This document shows positions 28,366 through 37,600 of a DNA stretch of 64,000 bases, piece by piece. Position numbers and translations under genes: made by a program. Every line of letters begins with the position of its first letter. The stretch's first letter is position 1. The notes beneath the pieces were generated by a model. It was not told where the DNA came from and did no database searches. It worked only from the letters and a program-made list of their open reading frames with translations. Source of the stretch: Denitrobacterium detoxificans (lineage in GTDB: Bacteria > Actinomycetota > Coriobacteriia > Coriobacteriales > Eggerthellaceae). Location: NCBI RefSeq assembly GCF_015062615.1, contig NZ_SUUH01000005.1, positions 96,968 to 160,967 of the forward strand. The letters run 5' to 3'.

Positions 28366-28581
28366 GCGGTCGGCGGGGCGCATGGCCCATCGGGGCACCG
28401 CTCCGCTGTTCGCTTGTCTTTCGCCCCCTCAACGGGGCGAAAGACGTCGCTCATGCGCTGCGCTGCTTCATGCGCTTACTTGGAATTCTCGCCCTTGGCG
28501 AGAATTCGGGCCCAGCTGAGCTGGGCCTTTTAAATTTTGCTTTCAGAGTGCCCCCGATGGGCCATGCGCCCCGCCGCCCGC
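28366..28581 (-). repeat. Structured intergenic repeat, copy B
   Basis: 216 bases, oriented opposite to copy A. Ends 28366-28398 and 28548-28581 are inverted and almost perfect. P3 is GTCTTTCGCCCC (28416-28427) with GGGGCGAAAGAC (28434-28445); the core box in reverse occupies about 28448-28480; P2 is GAATTCTCGCC (28483-28493) with GGCGAGAATTC (28497-28507). An extra hairpin, GGCCCAG/CTGGGCC, sits next to P2 and serves as a plus-strand terminator. Helix sequences differ from A and D, but pairing is kept. Confidence 0.8.
28509..28538 (+). terminator. Terminator inside repeat copy B
   Basis: GGCCCAG (28509-28515) pairs with CTGGGCC (28521-28527), followed by TTTTAAATTTT. It probably ends the transcript of the preceding DUF5648 gene. 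Confidence 0.65.
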
Positions 28582-28716
28582 CTCGCGGGTCGAGGGGAGC
28601 CATCCCGGGGCCGCGCCTGGCGCGGGGTGATGCCCCTTGCTCATCCTTCTGCATGCGAGAGGTGTATTGGGAAAGTGGTATATTCGGAGCGGTGAACTGC
28701 ATAGGTTGGGGGAAGT

Positions 28717-30027
28717 ATGCGTGTATGGGGTCGTTTTGTACGTTTCGTCGGAGCTGCGGCATTGTGTTTGGCCTGTTCGTTCGCGATTGCGCTTGCCTTC
28801 GAGCCGCATGTGGCGTTCGCGGCTGAGCAATATGCTCCCGAAGACGCCTACTCCTCCGACGGCGAAGACGTTTCTCTTGTCGACGAGGGCGACGACGGGC
28901 TTTCCCTTGCCATCCAATCTATTCCTACTTCGTATGGTAACGATCGTACGCTTATCGTGGCGCTCGACCCTGGCCATGGCGGCAGCGAAAATGGCGCGGT
29001 GTCGTACGTCGTGGAAAAGGACGTGAACTGGGAAATCGCCCAATACTGCAAGGAAAAGCTCGTGCAGTATCCGAATGTGCGCGTGGTGCTTACGCGTGGC
29101 AAGAACGAGACGGTTTCCCTGAACGAGCGTACGGCACGTGCCGTGGCGGCGGGGGCCGACGTAATCATTTGCCTGCACAACAACGCCCAGAGTGAAGACA
29201 CGATAGGGGCTTCGGGCTATCAGGTGTATCACCAGTACGTGGAAAGCGGATACAGGCTTTCCCGTACGGCGACGCCTTCACGCGCCATTGCCGAGGAGAT
29301 TGCCGCCCAGTTGCAGGCTGCGGGCGTGCATCCGCAAGATCCCGCGTACAACGGCTTGAAGATTCGCCTGTCGAGTGGCGATTACTACCCCGACGGATCG
29401 TTGACCGACTACTACGGCATGCTGCGTATCCCGCGTAAGAACAATTTGCCATCCGTGCTCGTGGAGCATATGTACGTAGATAGCCCCGAAGACGGGCCGC
29501 TTCTGCAGCAGAAGTCGTGGCTGAAGAAGCTAGGGTATGCCGATGCTATTGGCGTCATGGAATACTACGGTTATGATGCTCAATCTTGGGCGAATGACTA
29601 CGATTCCAGTACTACCAACTGCATGTATCGACTGTATAACCCGAATTCGGGCGAACATTTCTATACGGCAAGCGAAAGCGAGCGCAATACGGTGGCGAAA
29701 GCCGGATGGGTGTACGAGGGTATTGGATGGGTGGCTCCGAAGGAAAGCTCCACGCCGGTCTATCGCCTCTATAACCCAAATGCGGGGGACCATCACTACA
29801 CCACGAGCGAAGACGAGCGCGACCACCTGGTGAGCGTGGGTTGGAACTACGAGGGCATTGGTTGGTACTCCGACGATGCTCAGGCGGTGACCATCCTGCG
29901 TGAATACAATCCGAATGCCAAGTCGGGTGCCCACAACTTCACGGCAAGCGCCTCCGAACACAAAAATCTCGTACGCCTCGGTTGGCGCGACGAAAAGATT
30001 GCCTGGTACGCGGTGGGTGCCGCATAG
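28717..30027 (+). CDS. Secreted N-acetylmuramoyl-L-alanine amidase (Amidase_3) with DUF5648 module
   Basis: 436 residues. Signal peptide to about residue 36 (HVAFAAE). The Amidase_3 domain spans about 75-290: DPGHGGSENGAV (His87 zinc ligand), the following Glu in VVEKDVNWEIA, ICLHNNA (zinc His) and the catalytic Glu in LVEHMYVDSPED. It cleaves the bond between muramic acid and the stem peptide. Three DUF5648 repeats (about 303-430) follow and take the place normally held by wall-binding repeats, which supports a wall-targeting role for DUF5648 (inference). The catalytic half is less GC-biased than the DUF5648 cassettes of the two genes upstream. Confidence 0.93.
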   Translation: MRVWGRFVRFVGAAALCLACSFAIALAFEPHVAFAAEQYAPEDAYSSDGEDVSLVDEGDDGLSLAIQSIPTSYGNDRTLIVALDPGHGGSENGAVSYVVEKDVNWEIAQYCKEKLVQYPNVRVVLTRGKNETVSLNERTARAVAAGADVIICLHNNAQSEDTIGASGYQVYHQYVESGYRLSRTATPSRAIAEEIAAQLQAAGVHPQDPAYNGLKIRLSSGDYYPDGSLTDYYGMLRIPRKNNLPSVLVEHMYVDSPEDGPLLQQKSWLKKLGYADAIGVMEYYGYDAQSWANDYDSSTTNCMYRLYNPNSGEHFYTASESERNTVAKAGWVYEGIGWVAPKESSTPVYRLYNPNAGDHHYTTSEDERDHLVSVGWNYEGIGWYSDDAQAVTILREYNPNAKSGAHNFTASASEHKNLVRLGWRDEKIAWYAVGAA

Positions 30028-30042
30028 CCCAACGCCTTCCAT

Positions 30043-30075
30043 GAAAAGGCCCCGCTCCCAGGGGAAGCGAGGCCT
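30043..30075 (-). terminator. Terminator of asnB (between convergent genes)
   Basis: On the minus strand AGGCCTCGCT pairs with AGCGGGGCCT (one G-U pair) and is followed by TTTTC. It lies between the amidase and asnB 3' ends. Confidence 0.75.
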
Positions 30076-30099
30076 GCAAGTCAGAAGAGCGCCGTTGCG

Positions 30100-32067
30100 T
30101 TACGCAACAACCTTTTCGGGTACCGTGCGGTCAACGAAGTAGATGCGGTACCACATGAGGAACATGAAGATAATCCAGATCTTGCGCGTGTTGTCGCGCG
30201 TTCCGGCCTTGTGCTCGTCGAGCAAGCGCACAAGCTCGTCGGTGTTGAAGAACTGCTGCGCTTCGGGACCGGTGAACCATTCCTTCACCTGGTTGTAGTA
30301 GGTGTCCTGACGCAGCCAGCCCACCACGGGAACGGGGAAGCCAAGCTTCTGCTTCTGCGCCCATGCCTGCGGGATGGCGCGCTCGGCGGCCTGGCGCAGC
30401 GTGAGCTTGCTCTGCTCGTTGCTTACCTTCAGGCGTGTGGGGATGGTGGCGGAGACGCCAAATACCTGCGTGTCCAGGAATGGCACGCGGCTTTCCAGCG
30501 AATGCGCCATAGCCATCTTGTCGGTCTTCAGCAGAATGTCGCCTACCAGCCAGAACTGCGTGTCCACGTACTGCATGCGCGTGGTTTCGTCCATGTTGGC
30601 GACTTCGGAGTAGGCCTTGGCCACCACTTGCTGCGGCGTGGGAAGGCCCTCGGGCAGGTGCTTCAGCAGCTTCGCGCGTTCGGCCTGGGAAAACGCGACG
30701 CCGTTTGCGTTCGTGTAATACCAGTCCTCTACGCTTTCGCTGGCGCGGCGCAGGTAGTTGGCTCCGCGAATGCCCAGCTTGCCCAGCACGGCGGCGCCAG
30801 CGCGCAGCAGCGGTTTGGGGCACCAGGACAAACGCGCGTTGGCGCACGGCGTTTCGTACACGCGGTATCCGCCAAAGAACTCGTCGGCGCCTTCGCCTGA
30901 AAGGACTGCCTTTACCTTCTTGGCGGCAATCTGGTCCACGAAGTACAGGGCTACGGCGCTGGGGTCGGCGGAGGGCTCGTCCATGTGCCACTGCACGCGC
31001 GGTAGGCTGGCCCAGTACTCTTCCTCGGTGATGTGCTTGCGGTCGTTGGCAATGTGCAGCTCATCGGCCAATTCGCTGGCCCACGAGATCTCGTCGCGCT
31101 CGCCCTCGTACTCGGCGAAGCCAACGGTGAACGTATGGATGTCAGGGTTTTCCTTGGCCAGCAGCGCAGCCATGTAGCTCGAGTCGATGCCCGAGGAAAG
31201 GAACGAGCCCACTTCCACGTCGGCGACGTTGTGGTAGCGCACGCTTTCGCGCATGGCCTCGTGGATGGCTTCCACCGTGTCGGCCTCGCTGCGACTTTCG
31301 TCGAAGTTGTACGTGGGGTGCCACCAGCGCTCGACCTCTACTTCGCCATTCGCGCGAACGGTGAGGCAGTGGCCCTGCGGCAGCTTGAAGATGCCCTTGA
31401 AGAACGTTTCGTCTAGGGCGCTGAACTGGAAGCACAGGTACTGTGCCAACGCCTCTTCGTTCAGCTGGCGCTCGTAAGCGGGGTGCTCCAGGATGCACTT
31501 GATTTCCGATGCGAAAATGAACTGGCCCTGTTGCTGCGTGTAGTAAAAGGGCTTGATGCCGAAGTAGTCGCGCGCGCAGAAAAGCTCGCCGGCGGCGCGA
31601 TTCCAGATGGCGAATGCGAACATGCCGCGCAGGCGCGTGAGGGAGTCTTTGCCCCAGGCCAGATAGCTGGTCAGCAGAACTTCGGTGTCGGAATTGGTGC
31701 GGAACATCCAGCCGTCGGCTTCAAGTTCGGCACGCAGATCGCGGTAGTTGTAGATTTCGCCGTTGAACACGATGGCGAAATCGCCCGTGGCCAGCATGTC
31801 CTCTTCGGAACCGCACGGCGTGCCGTCGAGCTGGCGTGCGGGGGAGGTGATAGTGGCTTCGTGCTGGCCGGTGGAACGCACCATGGGCTGGTTGCCGCCC
31901 GCCAAGTCGATAAGCGAAAGGCGGCGGTGACCAAGTGCGATGTTCCCGTCGATGTACTGGCCTTCGCCGTCGGGGCCGCGATGCGCCATGATGTCGCACA
32001 TGGCCTTTAGGGTTTCGGTGCTATCGGTACGCTTGTTTGCGCCGGTAAAACCGCAGATGCCGCACAT
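30100..32067 (-). CDS. asnB: Asparagine synthase (glutamine-hydrolysing)
   Basis: 655 residues. The start at 32067 places the nucleophile cysteine at position 2 (MCGICGFTG), preceded by AGGAGTTCTGCCT. The N-terminal glutaminase domain (about 2-215) holds IMAHRGPDGEG, NGEIYNYRDLR and NSDTEV. The synthetase domain carries the PP-loop SGIDS at 292-296 and LSGEGADEFFGGY. It makes asparagine from aspartate, ATP and glutamine. It stands alone on the minus strand, divergent from the symporter with about 210 bases between starts. Confidence 0.95.
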   Translation of the reverse strand: MCGICGFTGANKRTDSTETLKAMCDIMAHRGPDGEGQYIDGNIALGHRRLSLIDLAGGNQPMVRSTGQHEATITSPARQLDGTPCGSEEDMLATGDFAIVFNGEIYNYRDLRAELEADGWMFRTNSDTEVLLTSYLAWGKDSLTRLRGMFAFAIWNRAAGELFCARDYFGIKPFYYTQQQGQFIFASEIKCILEHPAYERQLNEEALAQYLCFQFSALDETFFKGIFKLPQGHCLTVRANGEVEVERWWHPTYNFDESRSEADTVEAIHEAMRESVRYHNVADVEVGSFLSSGIDSSYMAALLAKENPDIHTFTVGFAEYEGERDEISWASELADELHIANDRKHITEEEYWASLPRVQWHMDEPSADPSAVALYFVDQIAAKKVKAVLSGEGADEFFGGYRVYETPCANARLSWCPKPLLRAGAAVLGKLGIRGANYLRRASESVEDWYYTNANGVAFSQAERAKLLKHLPEGLPTPQQVVAKAYSEVANMDETTRMQYVDTQFWLVGDILLKTDKMAMAHSLESRVPFLDTQVFGVSATIPTRLKVSNEQSKLTLRQAAERAIPQAWAQKQKLGFPVPVVGWLRQDTYYNQVKEWFTGPEAQQFFNTDELVRLLDEHKAGTRDNTRKIWIIFMFLMWYRIYFVDRTVPEKVVA

Positions 32068-32240
32068 AGGCAGAACTCCTTCGATTCGATTGCTGTGCGA
32101 TATGGTACCGCGCTCGCGTTCACGAGTGGTTAAAACGGGGTAAAACTGCATATTACGCGCGGGTACCTTGTTATGTGTATTTCGGCTTTATTAATTCGCC
32201 GCGGAAAGGAATCGCATCGGCGTAGACGCATTACTCTGTT

Positions 32241-32246
32241 TATAAT
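32241..32246 (+). promoter_or_regulatory. -10 element of the symporter gene
   Basis: TATAAT, 32 bases upstream of the symporter start. The -35 side is weak. AGGAAAGG at 32262-32269 is the ribosome site. Confidence 0.5.
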
Positions 32247-32277
32247 AACGGGATGCTTACATAGGAAAGGATTTTGT

Positions 32278-33657
32278 ATGGTGCAGAACGCGAAGGAGCG
32301 CTCGTCTTGGTCGGGTAAATGGATGTTTATCCTCGCTGCCGCCGCAAGTGCCGTGGGCTTGGGAAACATGTGGCGCTTCCCGTACCTGGCAGCTAAGTAT
32401 GGCGGAGGCATGTTCATTCTTACTTACGTCGTACTTGTCTTCACGTTCGGCGTTTCCATGCTTCTGCTCGAAATTGCTCTTGGTCGCAAGACAGGGCAGT
32501 CGGTTATTGGCGCATACAGTTCGTTCGGCAAAAAGTATTCGTTTATCGGCATACTTGCTGCTGCCGTGCCGTTTATCATTACGCCGTACTATTGCATCAT
32601 TGGCGGTTGGGTTGCTAAGTACGCTACTAGCTACCTGGTGAATTCTCCTGCCGAAATCGCCGATGGTGGCACCTTCTTCGTGAACTTCATCACCAGCCCC
32701 GACAGTAGCTTTATGTTCATGTTGCTGTTCATGGTGGTGGTGTTCCTCATCGTTTCGCTGGGCGTGAAGGGTGGTATCGAAAAGGCGAATCTCGTCATGA
32801 TGCCCCTGCTGCTGGTAGCGGCATTGGCCATTGCCATCTACGTGCTTACCTGGCCTGGTGCTACCGACGGTCTGGTGTATTATTTGCTGCCCGATTTCAG
32901 CAAGTTCTCGCCCGAGCTGCTTATTGGCGCGCTTGGCCAGATGTTCTACAGCCTCTCGCTGGCCATGGGCATTATGGTCACCTATGGTTCCTATCTGGAT
33001 AAGAAGGAAAGCCTTACGCGTAGCGTTCCCTGGATTGGCGGTACCGACCTGGTCGTGTCTATCCTTGCTGGTCTTATGATCGTGCCCGCGGCTTTTATCG
33101 CCATGGGTTCCGCGGAAGCCGTTGCCGCAAAGAGCGGTCCTTCCCTCATGTTCATCACGCTGCCTACCGTGTTCGAGCAGATGGGCGGCATTGCCCCTGT
33201 TATTGGGTTTGCCTTCTTCGTGTTGGTGTTGTTTGCCGCGCTTACGAGTGCCATCTCCCTAGCCGAAGCTTGCGTTTCCATCGTTGCCGACGGCACGGGT
33301 TGGACGCGTCGTAAGTCGCTGATCGTCACTATTCTGGTTGTTGTTCTCGCCGGCATGTTTGTGAACCTGGGCTATAACGGCCTTTCCTTCCTGGAACCGC
33401 TGGGCGAGGGCAGCACATTGCTCGACTTGTTCGACTTCATTTCCAACTCGGTACTTATGCCCATCGTGGCCCTTTTGACCGTGATTTTCGTTGGTTGGAT
33501 CGTAAAGCCGAAAGTCATCGTCGAAGAAGTGAAGCGTTCGAGCAGGTTCCGCCTCGAGGGCGTCTGGACTATCATGATCAAATATGTCAGTCCCGTTCTG
33601 CTCGTCATCATTCTGGTCGCTTACGTAGGCGCCCAGTTCGGGCTCTTCAGCATCTAA
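32278..33657 (+). CDS. Sodium-dependent transporter, neurotransmitter:sodium symporter (SNF) family
   Basis: 459 residues from ATG 32278. The first helix carries the family motif SAVGLGNMWRFPYLA, which forms the sodium and substrate site in LeuT-like transporters. Eleven or twelve hydrophobic segments span the chain, ending near YVGAQFGLFSI. Bacterial members import amino acids such as tryptophan, tyrosine, leucine or glycine with sodium. The substrate is unknown here. The gene ends in a terminator that lies inside repeat copy C. Confidence 0.93.
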   Translation: MVQNAKERSSWSGKWMFILAAAASAVGLGNMWRFPYLAAKYGGGMFILTYVVLVFTFGVSMLLLEIALGRKTGQSVIGAYSSFGKKYSFIGILAAAVPFIITPYYCIIGGWVAKYATSYLVNSPAEIADGGTFFVNFITSPDSSFMFMLLFMVVVFLIVSLGVKGGIEKANLVMMPLLLVAALAIAIYVLTWPGATDGLVYYLLPDFSKFSPELLIGALGQMFYSLSLAMGIMVTYGSYLDKKESLTRSVPWIGGTDLVVSILAGLMIVPAAFIAMGSAEAVAAKSGPSLMFITLPTVFEQMGGIAPVIGFAFFVLVLFAALTSAISLAEACVSIVADGTGWTRRKSLIVTILVVVLAGMFVNLGYNGLSFLEPLGEGSTLLDLFDFISNSVLMPIVALLTVIFVGWIVKPKVIVEEVKRSSRFRLEGVWTIMIKYVSPVLLVIILVAYVGAQFGLFSI

Positions 33658-33679
33658 CCCTTGACCTGCGAGTCGTCCC

Positions 33680-33880
33680 GGGCGGCGGGGCGCATAACCC
33701 GGCGGGGCACCCGCTCCGCTGCTCGTCCGGCGCGTGTTGCTGGAGCCATAGAGGAACGTGAGGTTTTCCCTCGCGTTCCTCTTTTGTTTACGGGTGGGTG
33801 CGCCGGACTCGTGCGCTCGTTGATTCATGCTTTTACTGGCGCTGTTCGGGGTTGGGCGCGGATTTGCGTGAAGCTTCGCT
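33680..33880 (-). repeat. Structured intergenic repeat, copy C (degenerate on one side)
   Basis: Oriented like copy B. The 3' box (reverse of GCAGCGGAGCGGGTGCCCCG, about 33704-33724) and the core box (reverse of AAAAGCATGAATCAACGAGC, about 33809-33835) are kept. P3 arms GTCCGGCGC (33725-33733) and GCGCCGGAC (33800-33808) enclose an extra terminator hairpin. The box 1 side and the matching inverted end are missing or too diverged to see, so the right boundary is approximate. Confidence 0.65.
33751..33789 (+). terminator. Terminator of the symporter gene, inside repeat copy C
   Basis: A 13-base-pair stem, GAGGAACGTGAGG with CCTCGCGTTCCTC (one G-U pair), loop TTTTC, then TTTTGTTT. Confidence 0.85.
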
Positions 33881-33905
33881 TCGCTTACGCCCTGCTACTG
33901 GCGTG

Positions 33906-33935
33906 TTGCTCTATGTATATCTAGGGTGATACAAT
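33906..33935 (+). promoter_or_regulatory. Promoter of the dinJ-yafQ locus
   Basis: TTGCTC (33906-33911), 18-base spacer, TACAAT (33930-33935). ATGTATAT occurs twice around the -10 (33913 and 33934 regions) and may be the autoregulatory operator. Confidence 0.55.
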
Positions 33936-33969
33936 GTATATGCATTGCCATTACAAAAGGAGTTGCATT

Positions 33970-34254
33970 ATGGCTAAGTCTGCGACAATCAATATGCGCG
34001 TAAACCCCGAAGTGAAGGCCAACGCCGAATCGGTGTTTTCGAGCCTTGGCATGACGCTTACCGAGGCCATTAACATCTTTTTGCATAAGTCCGTCATGGA
34101 AGGCGGTCTTCCGTTCGACGTGCGTCAGCCTCGCTATAACGCTGAAACCGAAGCGGCTATTCAGGAATCGCGCGACATTATGAGTGGCAAGGCGCGCGGC
34201 GAGTCGTTCTCGTCGGTCGACGAGATGTTTTCAGCGCTTGAGCTCGATGACTAG
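33970..34254 (+). CDS. RelB/DinJ-family antitoxin
   Basis: 94 residues from ATG 33970, with AAAAGGAGTT upstream; the in-frame ATG at 33934 overlaps the promoter and is unlikely. An N-terminal ribbon-helix-helix (KSATINMRVNPEVKANAESV, then LGMTLTEAINIFLHKSV) should bind its own promoter as a dimer, and the C-terminal half would neutralise a YafQ/RelE-type RNase. The following toxin gene is truncated, so the antitoxin may now be an orphan or act only as a repressor. Confidence 0.88.
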   Translation: MAKSATINMRVNPEVKANAESVFSSLGMTLTEAINIFLHKSVMEGGLPFDVRQPRYNAETEAAIQESRDIMSGKARGESFSSVDEMFSALELDD

Positions 34255-34262
34255 GTGTAGCA

Positions 34263-34451
34263 ATGTCTCTTAGGCTGGTCGTTACCACTCAATTCAAGAA
34301 AGACGTTAAGCGCATTAAGAAGCGTGGGTGCGACCTTCGCGAACTGCATTCGGTGCTCGATACGCTTCTTGCCTCCCTGTTACCGCGATTGGGGAAGGCG
34401 ATTCTGTCGGATTCGTATAGTATGAAAGCGGGACGATATCATTTCCCCTGA
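34263..34451 (+). pseudogene. Truncated YafQ/RelE-family toxin
   Basis: Starts eight bases after the antitoxin stop, as in intact DinJ-YafQ operons, and begins normally (LVVTTQFKKDVKRIKKRGCD, then LHSVLDTLLA). Homology stops at about residue 40. The remaining residues (GKAILSDSYSMKAGRYHFP) do not resemble the family, and the C-terminal half that carries the catalytic histidine and aromatic residues is absent in all frames just downstream. A deletion or replacement removed it, so the product should be inactive. Confidence 0.8.
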
Positions 34452-34571
34452 TAAAGTACGGTTTCTAGGAATTCTGTGAACTGAGCGACTATTTCTAAAA
34501 TGACGGTTCCGTAACGAAAAAAATGTGCTAGCAAATCCACGAATTGGGACTTTTGCCACCTCAAATGATGC

Positions 34572-34577
34572 TACAAT
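34572..34577 (+). promoter_or_regulatory. Extended -10 element upstream of the repeat surface protein
   Basis: TGCTACAAT, an extended -10, 120 bases before the start at 34697. The long leader between them shows nothing I recognise. Confidence 0.45.
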
Positions 34578-34696
34578 TGTGAAGTTGGTATGAAGGGGGC
34601 AGAGTGGGTCTGCGTCGCTCGCTCTATACCTGCATTCCATCGTTCATCGCCCTTACTTATGGGGGTTGGGTCCGTGCGATTGAGGAAGGTGATCGA

Positions 34697-37600
34697 ATGA
34701 GTGGGTCTGCAAGCATACGCGACTCGCGTATGAAGTTCGCCAAGGGGGTGCTAAGCGCTTTCATGGCCGTCGTTACGGTGGTGGGTTTCACACCCATCGT
34801 CCCGTATCAGGCGCATGCCGACGAACTTGAAACCGCTTCGCCAGCCGCGGCTCAAGTGGTGGAAGGGGCTGCGCAACCTTCCGCTCAGGAATCAGTTGAC
34901 ACTGCGCAAACGCCAGCTTTGTCAGATGCTACAACGCAGGCAGATTCTGTCGGGGCTGCTACTCAGGGTAACGCCCAGCTTGCACCTGCGAGCGACGATT
35001 CTAGTCAGCTCGAACCTGCGGTGGGCGTTTCTTGTGTCTGGAATAACCAGTACTACGAAACGCTAACCGATGCGATTGAGGCTATCGAAGCGGATGATAC
35101 CGTCTCAGAAGCCACCATCACCATGATTGGCAATTCGCAGGAATCCAAGGGAACCTCCATTTCGAAGAAGATCACGCTTTTGCTTGAAGGCAAGACGCTT
35201 GAGATGGGGGAAGACGTAATCTACGTTGTTGATGGCGCGAATGCCGCTGTTACCATTTCCGATTCTCAGGATAGTGCGGTGATTCGCGGTACCGATATGC
35301 CGGCGTTTATTATTCAGAGCGGCGTCCTCACCCTTGAATCTGGCAAGATTGTTTTCGACGCGGATTCATATGATTCATATGGTACCGCGGTTGTGGTCGC
35401 TCCGAATCCGAACGCCTCGTTCTACATGCATGGAGGCGAGGTGTCCGCGACGAATGGGAATGACGCCGTTATAACTGGTGGCATCTTCTCCATGGATGGC
35501 GGTGCGTTGAACGGAGGCATTCTGGCTCGGGAATCTGCTGACGTTGATATTGTGGGCACCTCTGCATGGCAAGCCAATGGCTCTGCTGCTGCGCCTACCA
35601 TTTACTCTGAAGGCGTTGGGGTTACGGTGGAAGACAGCGCCAATGTGAGCCTTGTTCATGCTAGCGTTTCCGCGAAAGGTGCCGCCGTCGATGCATCTGG
35701 CGGCAACGTTATCGTTGATAACACGAGTCTAACTTCGACTGCCGGAGCCGGTATGCGTGTTACCGGCGGCTCGGTTGTTGTTCAAAATGCGTCGTTTGTG
35801 GCGGCGCTCGCAGAGGGCCTGGATGCCATCAATGTTTCAGACGCTGGTTTCGTGGAGGTGTACAGCGAGAGCGCGTCCCCGACGATCCTTCAAGCTTCTG
35901 AGGACCATGTGGTTGGAGGCGACCCCGATTGCGCATTAGTGCACGCAAACGTGCTGAGCTCTAACAAGGTTCCGTATCAAGCGGTCGAATCGGGATACGT
36001 ATGCACGTATCTTGATTCTAAAGAGATGTGGACGATTAACAAGGCTCCGAACGCTCCCGTTGCGGTTGCCCCCGTGCTCGATTATGCCGACTGGCAGAAC
36101 ATCGTTGATCTGAAGGGCGGTCAAATCGTGGGTGACCCCACGGAGTACGACGGCAGGGTTGTTGCTGACACGGATGCTGGCTATACGCTTGAGTACGATA
36201 ATTCCGCAAGCGCTCATGATGGGGACGAGTTCGTGCAGGCTAAACGCTTGGGTGAGTATCGCGTAATCGCTACGCTGCTTGATGGCTTTACGTGGGCTGA
36301 CGGAACTACCAATCCGAAGGTCGTTCAAACGGCCATTGTCGCCGACATTGTCAATCCCGCTACCGCCGCCGAGAATGTCGTGTATTCTGGCGAAGCTCAA
36401 AGCTTGTATGACTTTGAAACGGGTACGAATCTTACCAATGGCGGCACTGTTACGCCCGACGATGGTGGGGTTACGTATAACGTAGTCAACACGAATAAGG
36501 GCTATACGATTTACTATCTCGATGGCGCTGGTATCACCGTCGATTTCGATGCCGATAAAATCACTGCGGTGAATGCAGGGGAATATGACATTCTGGTTCA
36601 CCTGGACGAACCGGCTAACTACACGTGGCCCGATGGCACGACGGGTGAATTTACGGTTACGGGCACGATTCAGATGAAGTCTGTTCCGATACCTTCTGCT
36701 GTCAAGAATGTGGTGTATACGGGTTCGGCTCAGAAGATTATCGACTATGGCGAGGGCGTTACGTATGAGTCTGGTGCGTTCCCCGTCCATCCTATTGTCA
36801 CGAGCGCGGGTTACTCAATCGAAAACACGGGGTCTGGCGTCGCTCCCGAGCGAGATAGCAATAATGATATTGCTGCCACCCTGGCCACTACCTATACTCT
36901 TACCGCCTCCCTTGCGCCTTTGAACACGGGCGCTACTCCCAATTACATGTGGGAAGATGAAACTACGGCTGACAAGGTTATCGAAGCTACCATCGACCGC
37001 GCTCCCGTTGAGGTGCCGGTGGCTATTGATGAGCTGGTGTATAACGGCAAGGCCCAGCAGATTATTGATTTGGGCGAAGAGGGTGAAATAACCAGCTGGA
37101 ATTACGACGATCTCGATAGTCCTACCGAGATTACCGCATTAACTAATCTTGGTTATATCATCGAGTGCACTGATCTCGATGGATTCACTCTTTCTGAAGG
37201 AGATCATGGTCAGCTTGTTGGGGTAAATGCAGGTGAGTATGGTGCATTTACGGCTACGCTTGATGGCAATCATGTTTGGTCGGATGACAGCACCGAAGCT
37301 GTTAGCGTGACGGGCCTTATTGCTAGGCAGCCCGTGTCCGCGCCCGAGGCTCTTACGGGGCTCACGTATACGGGTGCGTACCAGCAGGTTATCGACTTGG
37401 GTGGCTATGAGGTTACGAATGTCACTCCCAGTAATGACCTTACCGAGACCAATAAGGCCGAGACGGATGGCGGGTATTATATCGTGTACCCGGAGGCCGA
37501 GAATGGCCTGAAAGTTTCGAGCAATCAGTTTACCGCAAAGGCAGCAGGCACGTATGCTAACGTGGTTGCCTATGTCGACGATAACCATGCGTGGAGCGAA

